Positions 1 to 7,957 of a stretch of DNA of 14,183 bases are shown piece by piece. Source of the stretch: Armatimonadota bacterium (GTDB lineage: Bacteria > Armatimonadota > SYMT01). The notes under the pieces are model-generated. The model did no database searches and was not told where the DNA came from. It worked only from the letters and a program-made list of their open reading frames with translations. Position 1 is the first letter of the stretch. Each line of letters begins with the position of its first letter. A program made the position numbers and the translations under genes. Location of the stretch: NCBI GenBank assembly GCA_020696885.1, contig JAJFMS010000008.1, positions 1 to 14,183 on the forward strand. Direction: 5' to 3'.

Positions 1-2
1 TG

Positions 3-1043
3 GTCGTCCGCTCCTTCGCGCACGCAGTCAACGATCACGAGCGCGCCATCAGCCACGTGCTCACCGGCGGCACCGACCCGCAGGGGCAGTTCCGCACCGG
101 CTTCGGCATGGGCGCCGCTGTCGCCCGCCTGGCCGGGCAGAGCGATCCGGCGTCCGGCATGCTGCGGCACGCGGTGCTCACCTCGCCTCATCGGGACGGT
201 CAGTACGCCCAGGAGCTCCGGCGAGTGGTCCGCGGCGCCCGCGGCGGCACCCTGGGTGCCGCCTGCGATCCGTTCGAGCAGGCTGCCGGAGCCGCCCCGG
301 GGATCCGGCTGGAGACCAGCGCCGCCCGACTGGCGGACCGCCAGGCCCTGCTGCAGCGGCTCGACCTGGCGCGACGGGAAGCGGAGCCCTCGCTCCCGGT
401 TTACGGCGAGCTGCAGGCGCAGGCGTTCGAGCTGCTCACCGGCTCCGCTTCCCGCGCGTTCGATACGCGGTGGGAGACCGCCACGGTTCGGGAGCGGTAC
501 GACACCTCCATGGTCCGGGTGGGCAAGAAGGTGCTCGAGCCCTCCACGCTGGGCCACCAGATGCTGGTGGCGCGGCGCCTGGTGGAGCATGGGGCTAACT
601 TCGTCACCGTGCAGAGCGCCGGCTGGGACATGCACGCGGACGGCAACAACCCCGGCGTCCTCGACGGGATGCGGATGCTCGGGCCTACGGTCGACAAAGC
701 CGTCTCCGCCTTCCTGATCGACCTGGAAGCGCGTGGGCTCCTGGAGCAGACGCTCCTCGTGATCACCGGAGACTTCGGCCGTACCCCCAGGATCAACCGC
801 AGCGGCGGGCGGGACCACTGGTGCCGGCTCTCCACGCTGGCGCTGGCGGGTGGCGGCCTGCGCGGAGGCCAGGTAATCGGTCAGTCCGACAACACCGGCG
901 CGGAGCCCGCGTCAGACGCGATCACTCCGGCCCACCTCTTCTCCACCGTCCTCCACCACCTGTTCGACGCCGCCGCGCTCCGCGCCCGCGCGGATCTTCC
1001 CACCGAGGTGAGCCGCCTCCTCGAGACCGCGCCGCCGTTCTAA
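3..1043 (+). CDS. DUF1501 family exported protein, 3' part (5' end outside window)
   Basis: The frame is open to the left edge, so only the last 346 residues are visible; family members are usually about 430-480 residues with a twin-arginine signal, which here would lie outside the window. The visible part begins with VVRSFAHAVNDHERAISH, matching the usual 'VRSxxHxxxDHxxA' stretch of DUF1501. It continues with GWDMHAD (visible residues 207-213), GDFGRTP (256-262), GRDHW (269-273) and AGGGLRGGQ (282-290), the conserved C-terminal signature. DUF1501 is placed near the alkaline-phosphatase/sulfatase-like fold; the Asp and His residues in these motifs are likely metal ligands, which is inference. 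Biochemical role is unknown. Family members usually sit beside a surface-cytochrome gene with DUF1549/DUF1553 domains. Such a partner would have to lie to the left, because the neighbour to the right is a convergent DUF1592/DUF1552 operon. Confidence 0.93.
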   Translation, partial: VVRSFAHAVNDHERAISHVLTGGTDPQGQFRTGFGMGAAVARLAGQSDPASGMLRHAVLTSPHRDGQYAQELRRVVRGARGGTLGAACDPFEQAAGAAPGIRLETSAARLADRQALLQRLDLARREAEPSLPVYGELQAQAFELLTGSASRAFDTRWETATVRERYDTSMVRVGKKVLEPSTLGHQMLVARRLVEHGANFVTVQSAGWDMHADGNNPGVLDGMRMLGPTVDKAVSAFLIDLEARGLLEQTLLVITGDFGRTPRINRSGGRDHWCRLSTLALAGGGLRGGQVIGQSDNTGAEPASDAITPAHLFSTVLHHLFDAAALRARADLPTEVSRLLETAPPF

Positions 1044-1108
1044 GAGGATAGTTGGCAGGAACCCAAACGAATGTTTGTACCAGCGGTAAGACAGGCATCC
1101 CATCTCCC

Positions 1109-1135
1109 ATCCTGTCAGTTCCGTAAATCCTGTCC
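1109..1135. repeat. Three 9-bp units, ATCCTGTC-type, in the convergent gap
   Basis: Between the convergent stop codons at 1043 and 1156 there are three successive 9-base units: ATCCTGTCA, GTTCCGTAA and ATCCTGTCC. ATCCTGTC occurs at 1109-1116 and 1127-1134. GACAGG at 1090-1095 can pair with CCTGTC at 1111-1116, giving a weak 6-bp hairpin that could help end either transcript; there is no clear T-run. From memory, ATCCTGT-type phrases recur between genes in many unrelated bacteria, so this looks like a spacer repeat rather than part of either gene. Confidence 0.5.
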
Positions 1136-1155
1136 AAAAGTTCTGGTTGGAGCCG

Positions 1156-2478
1156 TCAAGCGCTCCGGAGCATCTCCAGACCGCGCATGGTGCCGGTGCT
1201 GGAAGCGAAGCGGTCCGTCTCCAGGCCAAAGCGCTGGAGGACGTTCACGAAGAGGTTCGGCAGCGGATAGTTCCGCTCGCGGTCGAACACCAGGTGCTGC
1301 CCGTGCCGGAACCCGCCGCCGGCGAACAACACCGGCAGGTTGGTGGTGACGTGGGTGTTGGCGTTGCCCAGGTTGCTGCCGTAGAGCACCATCGTGCGGT
1401 CCAGCAGCGTCTCCCCGCCCTCCTGGTGCGACTTCAAGCTTGCGAAGAGGCCGGCCAGCAGCTTCATGTGCTCGCTGTCGATCCGCTCGAGCTGGGCCAG
1501 CTTGTCCGGGTTCTTGCCGTGGTGAGAGAGGTTGTGGTAGCCGTCTGACACCGCTTTCCCCTGCACCGTGATGGCCGGGGAGTTGACGCTGTCCAGCATC
1601 AGCGTGATGTTCCGCGTGGAGTCGGTGGCGAAGGCGAGCTGCGCCATGTCGTACATCAGCCGCACTTTCTCCACGTACTCGCGGGAGTCCAGCGGGTCGA
1701 CCGGCGGCTTCACGTTGACCACCGGGCGCGGCTTCTTCTCCCACTCGGCGGACTGCAGCAGGCGCTTCTCCAGCTCGCGCACGCCGGTGAAGTACTGGTC
1801 CAGCCGCTCGCGATCGCGCGTGCCGACCTTCCGCTGGAGCTGCCGGGTCTGCCCCGCCACCGTGTCCATGATGCTCCGACCCAGCGCCAGGCTGCGGGCC
1901 TGGGCGCGGACCTCTTCCGGCGTACCGCCCAGGAACAGCTTCTTGAACACCTCGGAGGGCTTCGTCTCGCACGGCAGCAAGACGCCGCCAGCCGTGCAGG
2001 AGAGGCTGCGCACGCTGTTGACGTTGACCCCCAGCGTGAGGGACGGGAAGCGCGTGAGGTGACCCACGCGCTCGGCGATGAACTGGTCCAGGGAGATGCT
2101 GTTGCGGAAGCCGCCGCTGGAGGGGTGCGGCGCGGCGGTGAGGAAGCAGATGTCCGCCGGATGCCCGCCGTCCACGTTCGGGTGCCAGACGCCGCTGCAG
2201 ACGGTGAAGTCGGAGCGGAACTCCCGGAGGTGCTCCAGGTAAGGGGAGAGTGTGTAGTCCCGGCCCACCTGGTCCGCGGCCGGGAAGAACTTGTCCGGCA
2301 GGAGCCCGAGGTTGTTGCAGACACCGAAGAACCGGCGCGGGGGAACGGCAGCGGCGTCGGTCCGGGCAAACGCCGGCTGCATCGCGTCCAGCAGCGGCAG
2401 GCCCAGTAGCACGCCGGCTCCCTGCAGGAAGTGGCGCCGGGAGAGCGCGCCGGCCGTGGAGAAAGCTACCTTTTTCAT
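1156..2478 (-). CDS. DUF1552 (HXXSHH) family Tat-exported protein
   Basis: A 440-residue protein, normal length for the family. The N-terminus has a near-consensus twin-arginine signal, [10 protein letters not shown] (residues 13-22), then a hydrophobic core ending near AFA (36-38). It is therefore predicted to be exported folded, perhaps with a bound metal. The name-giving motif HxxSHH is present as HNLSHH (315-320), and the family C-terminal block [17 protein letters not shown] (360-376) and AGGGFRHGQ (386-394) is intact. Catalytic role is unknown. The ATG lies 4 bases after the stop of the upstream DUF1592-type gene, and an AGGA-like ribosome site falls inside that gene's 3' end, so the two are co-transcribed and probably co-translated. 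This pairing is a well-known conserved neighbourhood. Start choice is secure because the Tat motif is at the expected distance. Confidence 0.95.
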   Translation of the reverse strand: MKKVAFSTAGALSRRHFLQGAGVLLGLPLLDAMQPAFARTDAAAVPPRRFFGVCNNLGLLPDKFFPAADQVGRDYTLSPYLEHLREFRSDFTVCSGVWHPNVDGGHPADICFLTAAPHPSSGGFRNSISLDQFIAERVGHLTRFPSLTLGVNVNSVRSLSCTAGGVLLPCETKPSEVFKKLFLGGTPEEVRAQARSLALGRSIMDTVAGQTRQLQRKVGTRDRERLDQYFTGVRELEKRLLQSAEWEKKPRPVVNVKPPVDPLDSREYVEKVRLMYDMAQLAFATDSTRNITLMLDSVNSPAITVQGKAVSDGYHNLSHHGKNPDKLAQLERIDSEHMKLLAGLFASLKSHQEGGETLLDRTMVLYGSNLGNANTHVTTNLPVLFAGGGFRHGQHLVFDRERNYPLPNLFVNVLQRFGLETDRFASSTGTMRGLEMLRSA

Positions 2479-2482
2479 CCGC

Positions 2483-5080
2483 TTACTTGTTCCTGAAGAG
2501 CTCGCTGGCCACGATACCGTGGATCAGGGACTTCACCCCGTAACCACCGGAGGCGGCACGGTCTAGAATCGCTTCCACCTTGGGACGATCGCTGAACCGT
2601 GCCGGCGCCCCCGTGGAGTAAGTCACGAGCTGGCGCGTGAGGTTTCGCGCGATCTGGCGCTCGTCTTGCAGCAGCAGGCGCTTCAACTCCCGCACGTCCG
2701 CGAACTTCCGCCCGTCCGGCAGCTCGCCGGAGGGGTCCACCGACTGCGCGGGGTGGAAGATGAACGGCTGGCCGTTCTTGCCGTAGCCGGGCACCTTCGG
2801 GCCGTCGCCCAGGGCGCGGTAGCGGTCCCGCCAGCCGCCGAACACGTCGAAGCTCTCCAGCGCGAAGCCGGGCGGATCGATCCGGGCGTGGCAGGAGCGG
2901 CAGGTCGGCTCGGTGCGGTGCTTGTCCAACTGCTCGCGGATGGTGGTGGCGCCGCGGATGTCCGGCTCCACGGCGGGGACCGCGGGCGGCGGGGGCGGGA
3001 CCGGCTGCCCCAGGATCCGCTCGGTGATCCAGGCGCCGCGCACCACGGGAGAGGTGGTGGTGCCGTTGGCGGTCACCTTCAGCACGCTCGCCTGGGTGAG
3101 CAGGCCACCGCGCACGGAGTCCTTCGGCAGGGTGACGCGCCGGATAGCGGAGCCCTGCACGCCCGGCAGTCCGTAGAGCGCGGCTAGCCGCTCATTGATG
3201 GTCACGAAGTCACTCTGCACCAGGTTCCGGGCCGGCAGGTCTCCCCGCACCAGCTCCGAAAAGAAGGCCCGCGTCTCCGCGACGGAGGACTCGGTGAGGT
3301 AGTCGTCCAGGTAATAGTCGGAGTAGAGCGCCTCATCGGGCGAGCTGTCGCCGGTCTTGCGCAGGTCCAGCCAGTAGTCGAGGAACGCGTCGAGGAACCG
3401 CTGCGCCCGCGGATCGGCGAGCATGCGGTCCGTCTGCGCGGCAAGCTGCTTCGGATCGTGCAGCGCGCGCCGGTCCGCCAGGGAGCGCAGTGCGGCGTCC
3501 GGCGTCCCGTTCCAGAGGAAGTAGGCGAGCCGCGAGGCCAGCGCGTGGTCGTCCAGCGGTCCGGGCTGCTCTTCCAGCGTGATGAAGGCGGGGGAGCAGA
3601 GCACGCCGGTGTACGCAGTGAGAAGCGACTCCGTGAAGCTCGCCCCGGTCTCCAGCGCCGTATGGAACAGCTTCACGAACGGCTGCGTGTCGGCCTCGAA
3701 GACGGGGCGCCGCAGCGCGCGCTGCGTGAAGGCGCGCACCAGCCGCTCCCCATCCTTCACCGGGTCCTTCGGGACGATCTCCACCTGGCCGTCGCTGCCG
3801 GCCTGGAGGGACAGGTCGCCCGCCAACAGGCGCTGCCCGGAGGTGGGCCACGCTTCCAGCAGCGGCCCCTCCACCTCCAGCCAGTGGTAGGCCACTCCCG
3901 GCTGGCCTTCGGGGGTCGCCAGCGGGTTGTGGTAATTCGGCGGGCGCGAGCGGAAGAGCCGGGCCGCGTCCGGCATGATCGTCTCGCCCTTGAGCATGAC
4001 GACCTCCAGCTCTCCCTGGCTGGACTGCGGACCCAGGTCGATGCTGCCCAGCTTCCGCAGCTGGTTCGGCGGCGAGGAGGCGTAGAGGCTCACCGGCTCT
4101 TGCGTGCGCCCGGCGGAGACCTCCGTGCGGCTGGGCCGCCACCAACGCTTCTCGCTCTCCGGCGCGGCCCAGAAGGTGTGCCCGCGCAGCCGAAGCCGGT
4201 AGCGGCCGGCGACAGGGGCGCGGAACCGGTCGAACTTCGGCTGCAGCGGCTCGTACGCGCCGGCGACCACGCCCATCGACTCCAGCTCCCGCTTCGCCGG
4301 CTCTTTCGCGCCCACAGTAATCGGCGCGCTGCCCATCAGCGCCGGCACGTCCGCCGCGTTCTCCAAAATCGGGAAGGTCGCCCGCTCCGGCGACTGGTTG
4401 AACACGCTGAACTTCGCGGCGTTGCCGAACGACCGCATCTCCCGCGCGTAGTAGCGCTGCGTGGTGGTGGCCGGCCGCTCCGGCTGCGCCAGCGCTTCCC
4501 GCAGGGCGTAACCGGCCGCACTCAGGTAGCGGCTCATCTGCACGTGAGAGACGTCCAGCGCGTCGCCCACCTTGTTGAAGCGGGCCGCCAGCCCGTCCTC
4601 CGGCAGCATCTCCTTCACCTGCAGCCACGGCGCGCCCAGGAGGTCCCGCAGGGTGTTCTCGTACTCGTAGCGGTTCATCCGCCGCCAGGTGGAGCGCCCC
4701 TCGCGGCGAACCTTCGCTTCATCCGCGGCCAGCAGCGGGGCGCGGAGGGCAGCCAGGAACGCCTGGCGCGCGGCGGGGGTGGGCTGCGCGGCTCCTTTAG
4801 GCGGCATCTCGCCGGCCGAGACCCGGTCGAACACCTTCACCCAGGTGTTGAAGCTGTCCGCGCTCGCGGGGCGGAGCGGAGCCTTCAGGTCGGCGTGGCA
4901 GCGGAGGCAGTTCTGCTTCAGGAACCCGACGGCCGTCGCCGGGAGGACCGCCGCAGCCGGGCCGGGACGCGCGGCCGGGGCCTTGCCGTAGCCCACCGAA
5001 GCGCCCACCAGCAGCAGGACCCCGCCGCAGAGCGTCAGCAGCCCCAGCGATGAGCGCTGGCGCCTACCTGGATCAGACAT
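2483..5080 (-). CDS. Planctomycete-type surface cytochrome (DUF1587/1595/1592/1588/1585)
   Basis: An 865-residue exported multidomain protein. After a hydrophobic N-terminal segment (about 10-33) comes a first heme motif CLRCH (58-62) and the GEMPPKG motif (90-96) typical of the N-terminal cytochrome-like region. The PSD3/DUF1587 signature [17 protein letters not shown] is at 133-149. A poorly recognised, possibly beta-rich region occupies about 200-440. DUF1595 (about 446-500), DUF1592 (about 510-637), DUF1588 (about 655-755) with a second heme motif CRSCH (727-731) followed by IDPPGF, and DUF1585 (about 788-860) follow. The frame extends to a TTG at 5086, but I chose the ATG at 5080 because AGGGAT lies about 9 bases upstream. 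It is first gene of the operon with DUF1552. Role is unknown; an electron-transfer step coupled to the DUF1552 partner is plausible inference. Confidence 0.93.
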   Translation of the reverse strand: MSDPGRRQRSSLGLLTLCGGVLLLVGASVGYGKAPAARPGPAAAVLPATAVGFLKQNCLRCHADLKAPLRPASADSFNTWVKVFDRVSAGEMPPKGAAQPTPAARQAFLAALRAPLLAADEAKVRREGRSTWRRMNRYEYENTLRDLLGAPWLQVKEMLPEDGLAARFNKVGDALDVSHVQMSRYLSAAGYALREALAQPERPATTTQRYYAREMRSFGNAAKFSVFNQSPERATFPILENAADVPALMGSAPITVGAKEPAKRELESMGVVAGAYEPLQPKFDRFRAPVAGRYRLRLRGHTFWAAPESEKRWWRPSRTEVSAGRTQEPVSLYASSPPNQLRKLGSIDLGPQSSQGELEVVMLKGETIMPDAARLFRSRPPNYHNPLATPEGQPGVAYHWLEVEGPLLEAWPTSGQRLLAGDLSLQAGSDGQVEIVPKDPVKDGERLVRAFTQRALRRPVFEADTQPFVKLFHTALETGASFTESLLTAYTGVLCSPAFITLEEQPGPLDDHALASRLAYFLWNGTPDAALRSLADRRALHDPKQLAAQTDRMLADPRAQRFLDAFLDYWLDLRKTGDSSPDEALYSDYYLDDYLTESSVAETRAFFSELVRGDLPARNLVQSDFVTINERLAALYGLPGVQGSAIRRVTLPKDSVRGGLLTQASVLKVTANGTTTSPVVRGAWITERILGQPVPPPPPAVPAVEPDIRGATTIREQLDKHRTEPTCRSCHARIDPPGFALESFDVFGGWRDRYRALGDGPKVPGYGKNGQPFIFHPAQSVDPSGELPDGRKFADVRELKRLLLQDERQIARNLTRQLVTYSTGAPARFSDRPKVEAILDRAASGGYGVKSLIHGIVASELFRNK

Positions 5081-5100
5081 GAGCAATCCCTATACCACAC

Positions 5101-5127
5101 ATCAGGAGGAGCGACTGCTCCTCTGAT
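5101..5127 (-). promoter_or_regulatory. Hairpin in the leader of the DUF1592-DUF1552 operon
   Basis: The arms 5101-5112 and 5117-5127 form an 11-bp stem with one bulged base and a 4-base loop. On the minus strand the hairpin ends about 20 bases before the ATG at 5080, next to the ribosome-binding site. No T-run follows in either direction, so it is not a convincing intrinsic terminator. It could be an operator or a leader structure affecting translation or mRNA stability. The rest of the 304-base gap (5081-5384) holds only the doubtful small ORF. Confidence 0.45.
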
Positions 5128-5187
5128 TCGTCATCGCTGCCGCAGACTCCTGATTGAGAAACTACCGCGCACCGCGTCCGGAACCTG

Positions 5188-5361
5188 TCAGTCTGGTCGC
5201 TTTAGCTCGAGGCATGTCCTCACCGCGGGCCCGTGCTCTTGCACGAACCAGAGTGCGTACGCTTTGCCATCCTGATCGGAGCGCTTGAAGAGACGGTCCC
5301 GATCGACGTGATGGCCCACTCCATGGACCAGGACGTCAGCAAGAAAGCATTGGCGGTTCAT
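5188..5361 (-). CDS. Possible small protein, 57 residues, unrecognised
   Basis: An ATG-to-TGA frame of 57 codons begins 23 bases after the stop of the STN-like gene, on the same strand. The product starts MNRQCFLADVLVHGVGHH and contains the protein-like stretch YALWFVQEHGPAVRTCLE. It has no signal peptide or membrane segment. 39 of 57 codons end in G or C, which looks less biased than the neighbouring genes. There is no clear Shine-Dalgarno sequence before the ATG (the upstream bases are ...TTTTTGACCGG), and an in-frame TGA lies just upstream. It may be a small translated gene, a decayed gene fragment, or chance. I do not recognise a family. Confidence 0.25.
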   Translation of the reverse strand: MNRQCFLADVLVHGVGHHVDRDRLFKRSDQDGKAYALWFVQEHGPAVRTCLELKRPD

Positions 5362-5384
5362 CCGGTCAAAAACCCGGCATCACC

Positions 5385-7322
5385 CTACGGCGCGTAGCGC
5401 GGCACCACATGATAGTTGGTGGACCGCACGTACTTCGGCGGGGCCTGGGGGTCGAGTAGGTAGAACTCGAAGTCGAGGGCGGGCATCCGGCTCTTCGGCC
5501 CCAGCGGGGTGGTGGGAGGCCCGAACCGGCCGAAGCCACCGATCCGGCCGGCGCCGACGGTGGCGATGGTGGCCGTGAGGTTGCCCTTGTCGTCCTGGAA
5601 GGCCTGCACCTCTACCTCGCGCTGCTTCACCTTGAAACCGCCGCGCAGGCCGGGCAGCGACTCTGGCGTCGGGATGCGGAGGCAGTCCGGCCGGCTGAGG
5701 TCGTCGCCGGGAGCGGAGAGCGCCAGCGCCAGCGCCTTGCTCTGGAGCGGGGTCATGTCGTCGATGGTGAGCATCTCCAGCGCGCGCTGGCGCTGCGCTG
5801 CGGTGAGGCTGGCCCACAACCGGAGCTGATGCCGCGCTTCGAAGAGCCCGCCGCTGGTCCAGAGGGGGGACAGGCCGGTGCCCTCCAGGTAGTAGCCCCA
5901 GAAGTCGGTGAGCCCGCGGCACTGGGCGTCCGTGAGCGCCACGCTCAGGGCGGCGTAGTCGTCCAGCACCGGCTCGGGCCGGGCGCTCATGCGTTTTCGG
6001 AACGGCTGCAGCACCCGCTCCGGCACCTCCGCGGCCCGGTCGTAAGCGCGCGTGGTGCTCTGGAGCAGGAGGCGTTTCCCGTCCCGGGTCCAGCCGTAGT
6101 CCAGCTCCCGCGCCACCATATCCAGCAGGTCGCCCACCGTCTTCAAGCTCTTGAGCTTCGCGGGGGTCAGGCGCGCGCGGGTGAAGCTATCCGCCACCAC
6201 CGCCAGCCCGGTGGCACTGTGCACGAGGTCGCAGACCTCCCCCAGGGTGACTGAATCGGGCCACTGGTTGAGCAGGTAGCCGGTAGCCCCCGCCTCCCGC
6301 ACGGTGGGTGGCACGTGGGGTACGAGCTTCAGGTCCAGTGGTCGGGCCAGCTCCGGATCGTCCTTGGCCGCAGCTTCCGCCGGGCGACTCTCGCGGACGG
6401 CGGGAGAGCGAGGGCGCCAGTTGAGCATGCTGGTGGAGCGGTCCGGCAGTACGGCAACCAGCTCCACGTAGAGGCGGAACTGCCGCGCGCCGTTCGGGCG
6501 CTCCCGGTCCCGCGCCCCTTCTTCCAGCGTAAACGTGATGTCCGCGTGCCGCTCGTGCTCCTGAATCTGGTCCGCGTTGGCGGAGTAGCTCTTCAGGGCC
6601 TCATGGGTGGCCGCCACCACCTGCCGGGAGAGACTCTGATGGCCACTGGACAGCCGGAGGAACCCGTTCGTCCGCAGCGCCTGGATCTGGACCGGATTCA
6701 AGGATCGATAGATGCGGATCGCCACCGGAACTGCCCGACTATGGCGGCGTAGGTCCGCCATCAGGGCCAGTTCTTCTTCCAGCTCCTGCCGCCGCTCCGG
6801 GGTGAGATCAGGCGCTTTGAGACCCCGCTCCGCCTCCCGCTGGCGGGCGCCGACCGCGTCCTCCGGCAAGTCCGCCACGCCGGCCAGCCGCTCCATCCAC
6901 CGCTGGATGCCCTGCCATTCCTCCTGGCGCTGCCGGTCTCGCCGCCCGCGCGCGGCCTCGGGCTCTATCAGCACGTAGCCGGTTTTGCCCTTGATCCACC
7001 CCAGCTCCAGATGGCGGGCGATGCGGGTGAGCAGCTCCCCGGCTGGCGCCCGATCTTCGTAAACGGTGACCTTCTGATCCCCGGTGGCGCGATCCGTCAC
7101 AAGCGGCACGCCGATCTTCCGGCCCAGCGCTCCGAGCAGCTCGCCCAGCGGCCGGTCCTTCTCCGCCACGTCTACCAGTACTGCCAGGCGCCGGTCTCCC
7201 CGGAAGAGCTCGGCGAGGGGAGTAGGGGCTGCCGCGCGCGCCGGCTTGTCTTGCGCGAATGCGCTCACCGCAAACGATGCCGCGGCCAAAGTCACCGCCA
7301 GAGTAGCGAAAGATCGTCTCAC
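5385..7322 (-). CDS. Secreted protein with two STN-like (secretin N-terminal type) domains, unknown function
   Basis: A 645-residue protein. The start is GTG at 7322, preceded at 5 bases or so by a near-perfect AAAGGAGGG (7335-7327); an upstream ATG at 7388 keeps the frame but has no such site. Residues 1-23 (RRSFATLAVTLAAASFAVSAFA) are a signal peptide, with cleavage likely before QDKPA. Residues about 47-119 read like an STN domain: 'DVAEKDRPLGELLGALGRKI', a V-V-Y-E-D strand, then 'GELLTRIARHLELGWI'. A second, weaker copy is at about 357-421 (GEVCDLVHSATGLAVVADSF ... VGDLLDMVARELDYGW). The middle (125-200) is Arg/Glu-rich and helical. There is no secretin pore domain, plug or barrel, so it is not a complete secretin or TonB receptor. 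Role unknown; likely periplasmic or surface. The stop is followed by the doubtful small ORF and then the cytochrome operon. Confidence 0.88.
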   Translation of the reverse strand: MRRSFATLAVTLAAASFAVSAFAQDKPARAAAPTPLAELFRGDRRLAVLVDVAEKDRPLGELLGALGRKIGVPLVTDRATGDQKVTVYEDRAPAGELLTRIARHLELGWIKGKTGYVLIEPEAARGRRDRQRQEEWQGIQRWMERLAGVADLPEDAVGARQREAERGLKAPDLTPERRQELEEELALMADLRRHSRAVPVAIRIYRSLNPVQIQALRTNGFLRLSSGHQSLSRQVVAATHEALKSYSANADQIQEHERHADITFTLEEGARDRERPNGARQFRLYVELVAVLPDRSTSMLNWRPRSPAVRESRPAEAAAKDDPELARPLDLKLVPHVPPTVREAGATGYLLNQWPDSVTLGEVCDLVHSATGLAVVADSFTRARLTPAKLKSLKTVGDLLDMVARELDYGWTRDGKRLLLQSTTRAYDRAAEVPERVLQPFRKRMSARPEPVLDDYAALSVALTDAQCRGLTDFWGYYLEGTGLSPLWTSGGLFEARHQLRLWASLTAAQRQRALEMLTIDDMTPLQSKALALALSAPGDDLSRPDCLRIPTPESLPGLRGGFKVKQREVEVQAFQDDKGNLTATIATVGAGRIGGFGRFGPPTTPLGPKSRMPALDFEFYLLDPQAPPKYVRSTNYHVVPRYAP

Positions 7323-7401
7323 CGTGCCCTCCTTTGCCCGTTGGATGCGGGATCGGCGCGGAGCGTTACAGGCCGCGTGCGGATTCACTGGATCAACGGG
7401 C
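7323..7401 (-). promoter_or_regulatory. Leader of the STN-like gene: strong RBS and 8-bp inverted repeat
   Basis: AAAGGAGGG (7335-7327, minus strand) fixes the GTG start at 7322. Directly before it, CAACGGGC on the mRNA (complement of 7336-7343) can pair with GCCCGTTG (complement of 7394-7401), an exact 8-bp match separated by 50 bases. The 3' arm abuts the ribosome site, so folding of the leader could alter access to it. I see no convincing -35/-10 pair; TTGATC and TGTAAC are present but spaced about 20 bases apart. Confidence 0.4.
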
Positions 7402-7432
7402 GAATGGATGTTGGTCCATCCGTGTCACTGCG

Positions 7433-7464
7433 GAGCTTGGAAGCTTCGTACTCCATAGACGTCG
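7433..7464. repeat. Diverged intergenic repeat, copy A
   Basis: Carries GAG-CTT-GG-AA-GCT followed by CTCCATAGACGTCG (7451-7464). The core AGCTT/AAGCT (7434-7445) is a small palindrome. It aligns with copy B at 7536-7572 over its whole length with a few small gaps. Confidence 0.45.
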
Positions 7465-7535
7465 TGCGAATTGGGCTGTGAGCACCAGGGCTTACTGGTT
7501 CTCCCTCTGGCTGCCGAGCGAAGTATAGGGAGTGC

Positions 7536-7572
7536 GAGGCTTCCAAGGCTCGCAACCACTCCATAAACGTGG
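7536..7572. repeat. Diverged intergenic repeat, copy B, in a longer hairpin
   Basis: Carries GAGGCTTCCAAGGCTCG then CTCCATAAACGTGG (7559-7572), matching copy A. With the bases just upstream it forms a larger hairpin: GGAGT and GCGAG (7529-7538) pair with CTCGC (7549-7553) and ACTCC (7558-7562), with a 4-base bulge. This is the structure expected of a REP-like element. Confidence 0.45.
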
Positions 7573-7957
7573 AACAGTGCGGGCGGCAAGGTGGCGTGCT
7601 CACCGCGGGGCGGTTGCGGGCAAGCTACAGCCGTGCGAGCCAGGGATCCCCAGGGCGCCTCCCAGGGCTGGCAGAGCGGTACTACCGTTTGGGAACGGGC
7701 GGACGGTACGGCTTTGCGAGTGCGGCACCGTCCTCGTTTCCAGGGCAACCACGACGGATGCCCCTACTGAGCCGTTCGTCCTTGAGCTCACCTACATTTC
7801 GCGGGCACACCCGGCGAGGCGGCGACTCCAATTGGGAGCCGTGCCCGGATGCCTCCGGCCCCCTGCGGCAATCGTGCTCTCGCAGTCACCAGTTCGCCAG
7901 TTCGCGCCTGCCCTCGGCTGCTTTTGCCGGGGTGTTTCGCGGGCAATCTCTCCGCTC

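Larger units (their letters stand above)
7323..7957. other. 635-base non-coding gap with hairpin repeats
   Basis: No frame here on either strand has a recognisable product or a good ribosome site; the open frames are GC-driven. It lies between the stop of the M36 gene and the start of the STN-like gene, both on the minus strand. It holds the STN-gene leader, two diverged copies of a hairpin repeat (7433-7464 and 7536-7572) and minor inverted repeats such as TACCGT/ACGGTA (7683-7708). No T-tailed terminator for the M36 gene is evident. No tRNA is visible. Confidence 0.6.

Noticed and set aside
1115..1972. A 285-codon minus-strand frame overlapping the DUF1552 gene
   Set aside because: Its sequence is Arg/Gly/Ala-rich and out of frame with the clear DUF1552 protein, whose motifs and Tat signal are intact.
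3458..5053. A 531-codon open frame on the + strand
   Set aside because: Antisense to the DUF1592-type cytochrome gene with Arg-rich sequence and no motif; a shadow frame.
7570..7957. A tRNA or known small RNA in the large gap
   Set aside because: I looked for a T-arm motif (GGTTCRA) with matching acceptor stem and found none; only short unpaired or weak stems are present.
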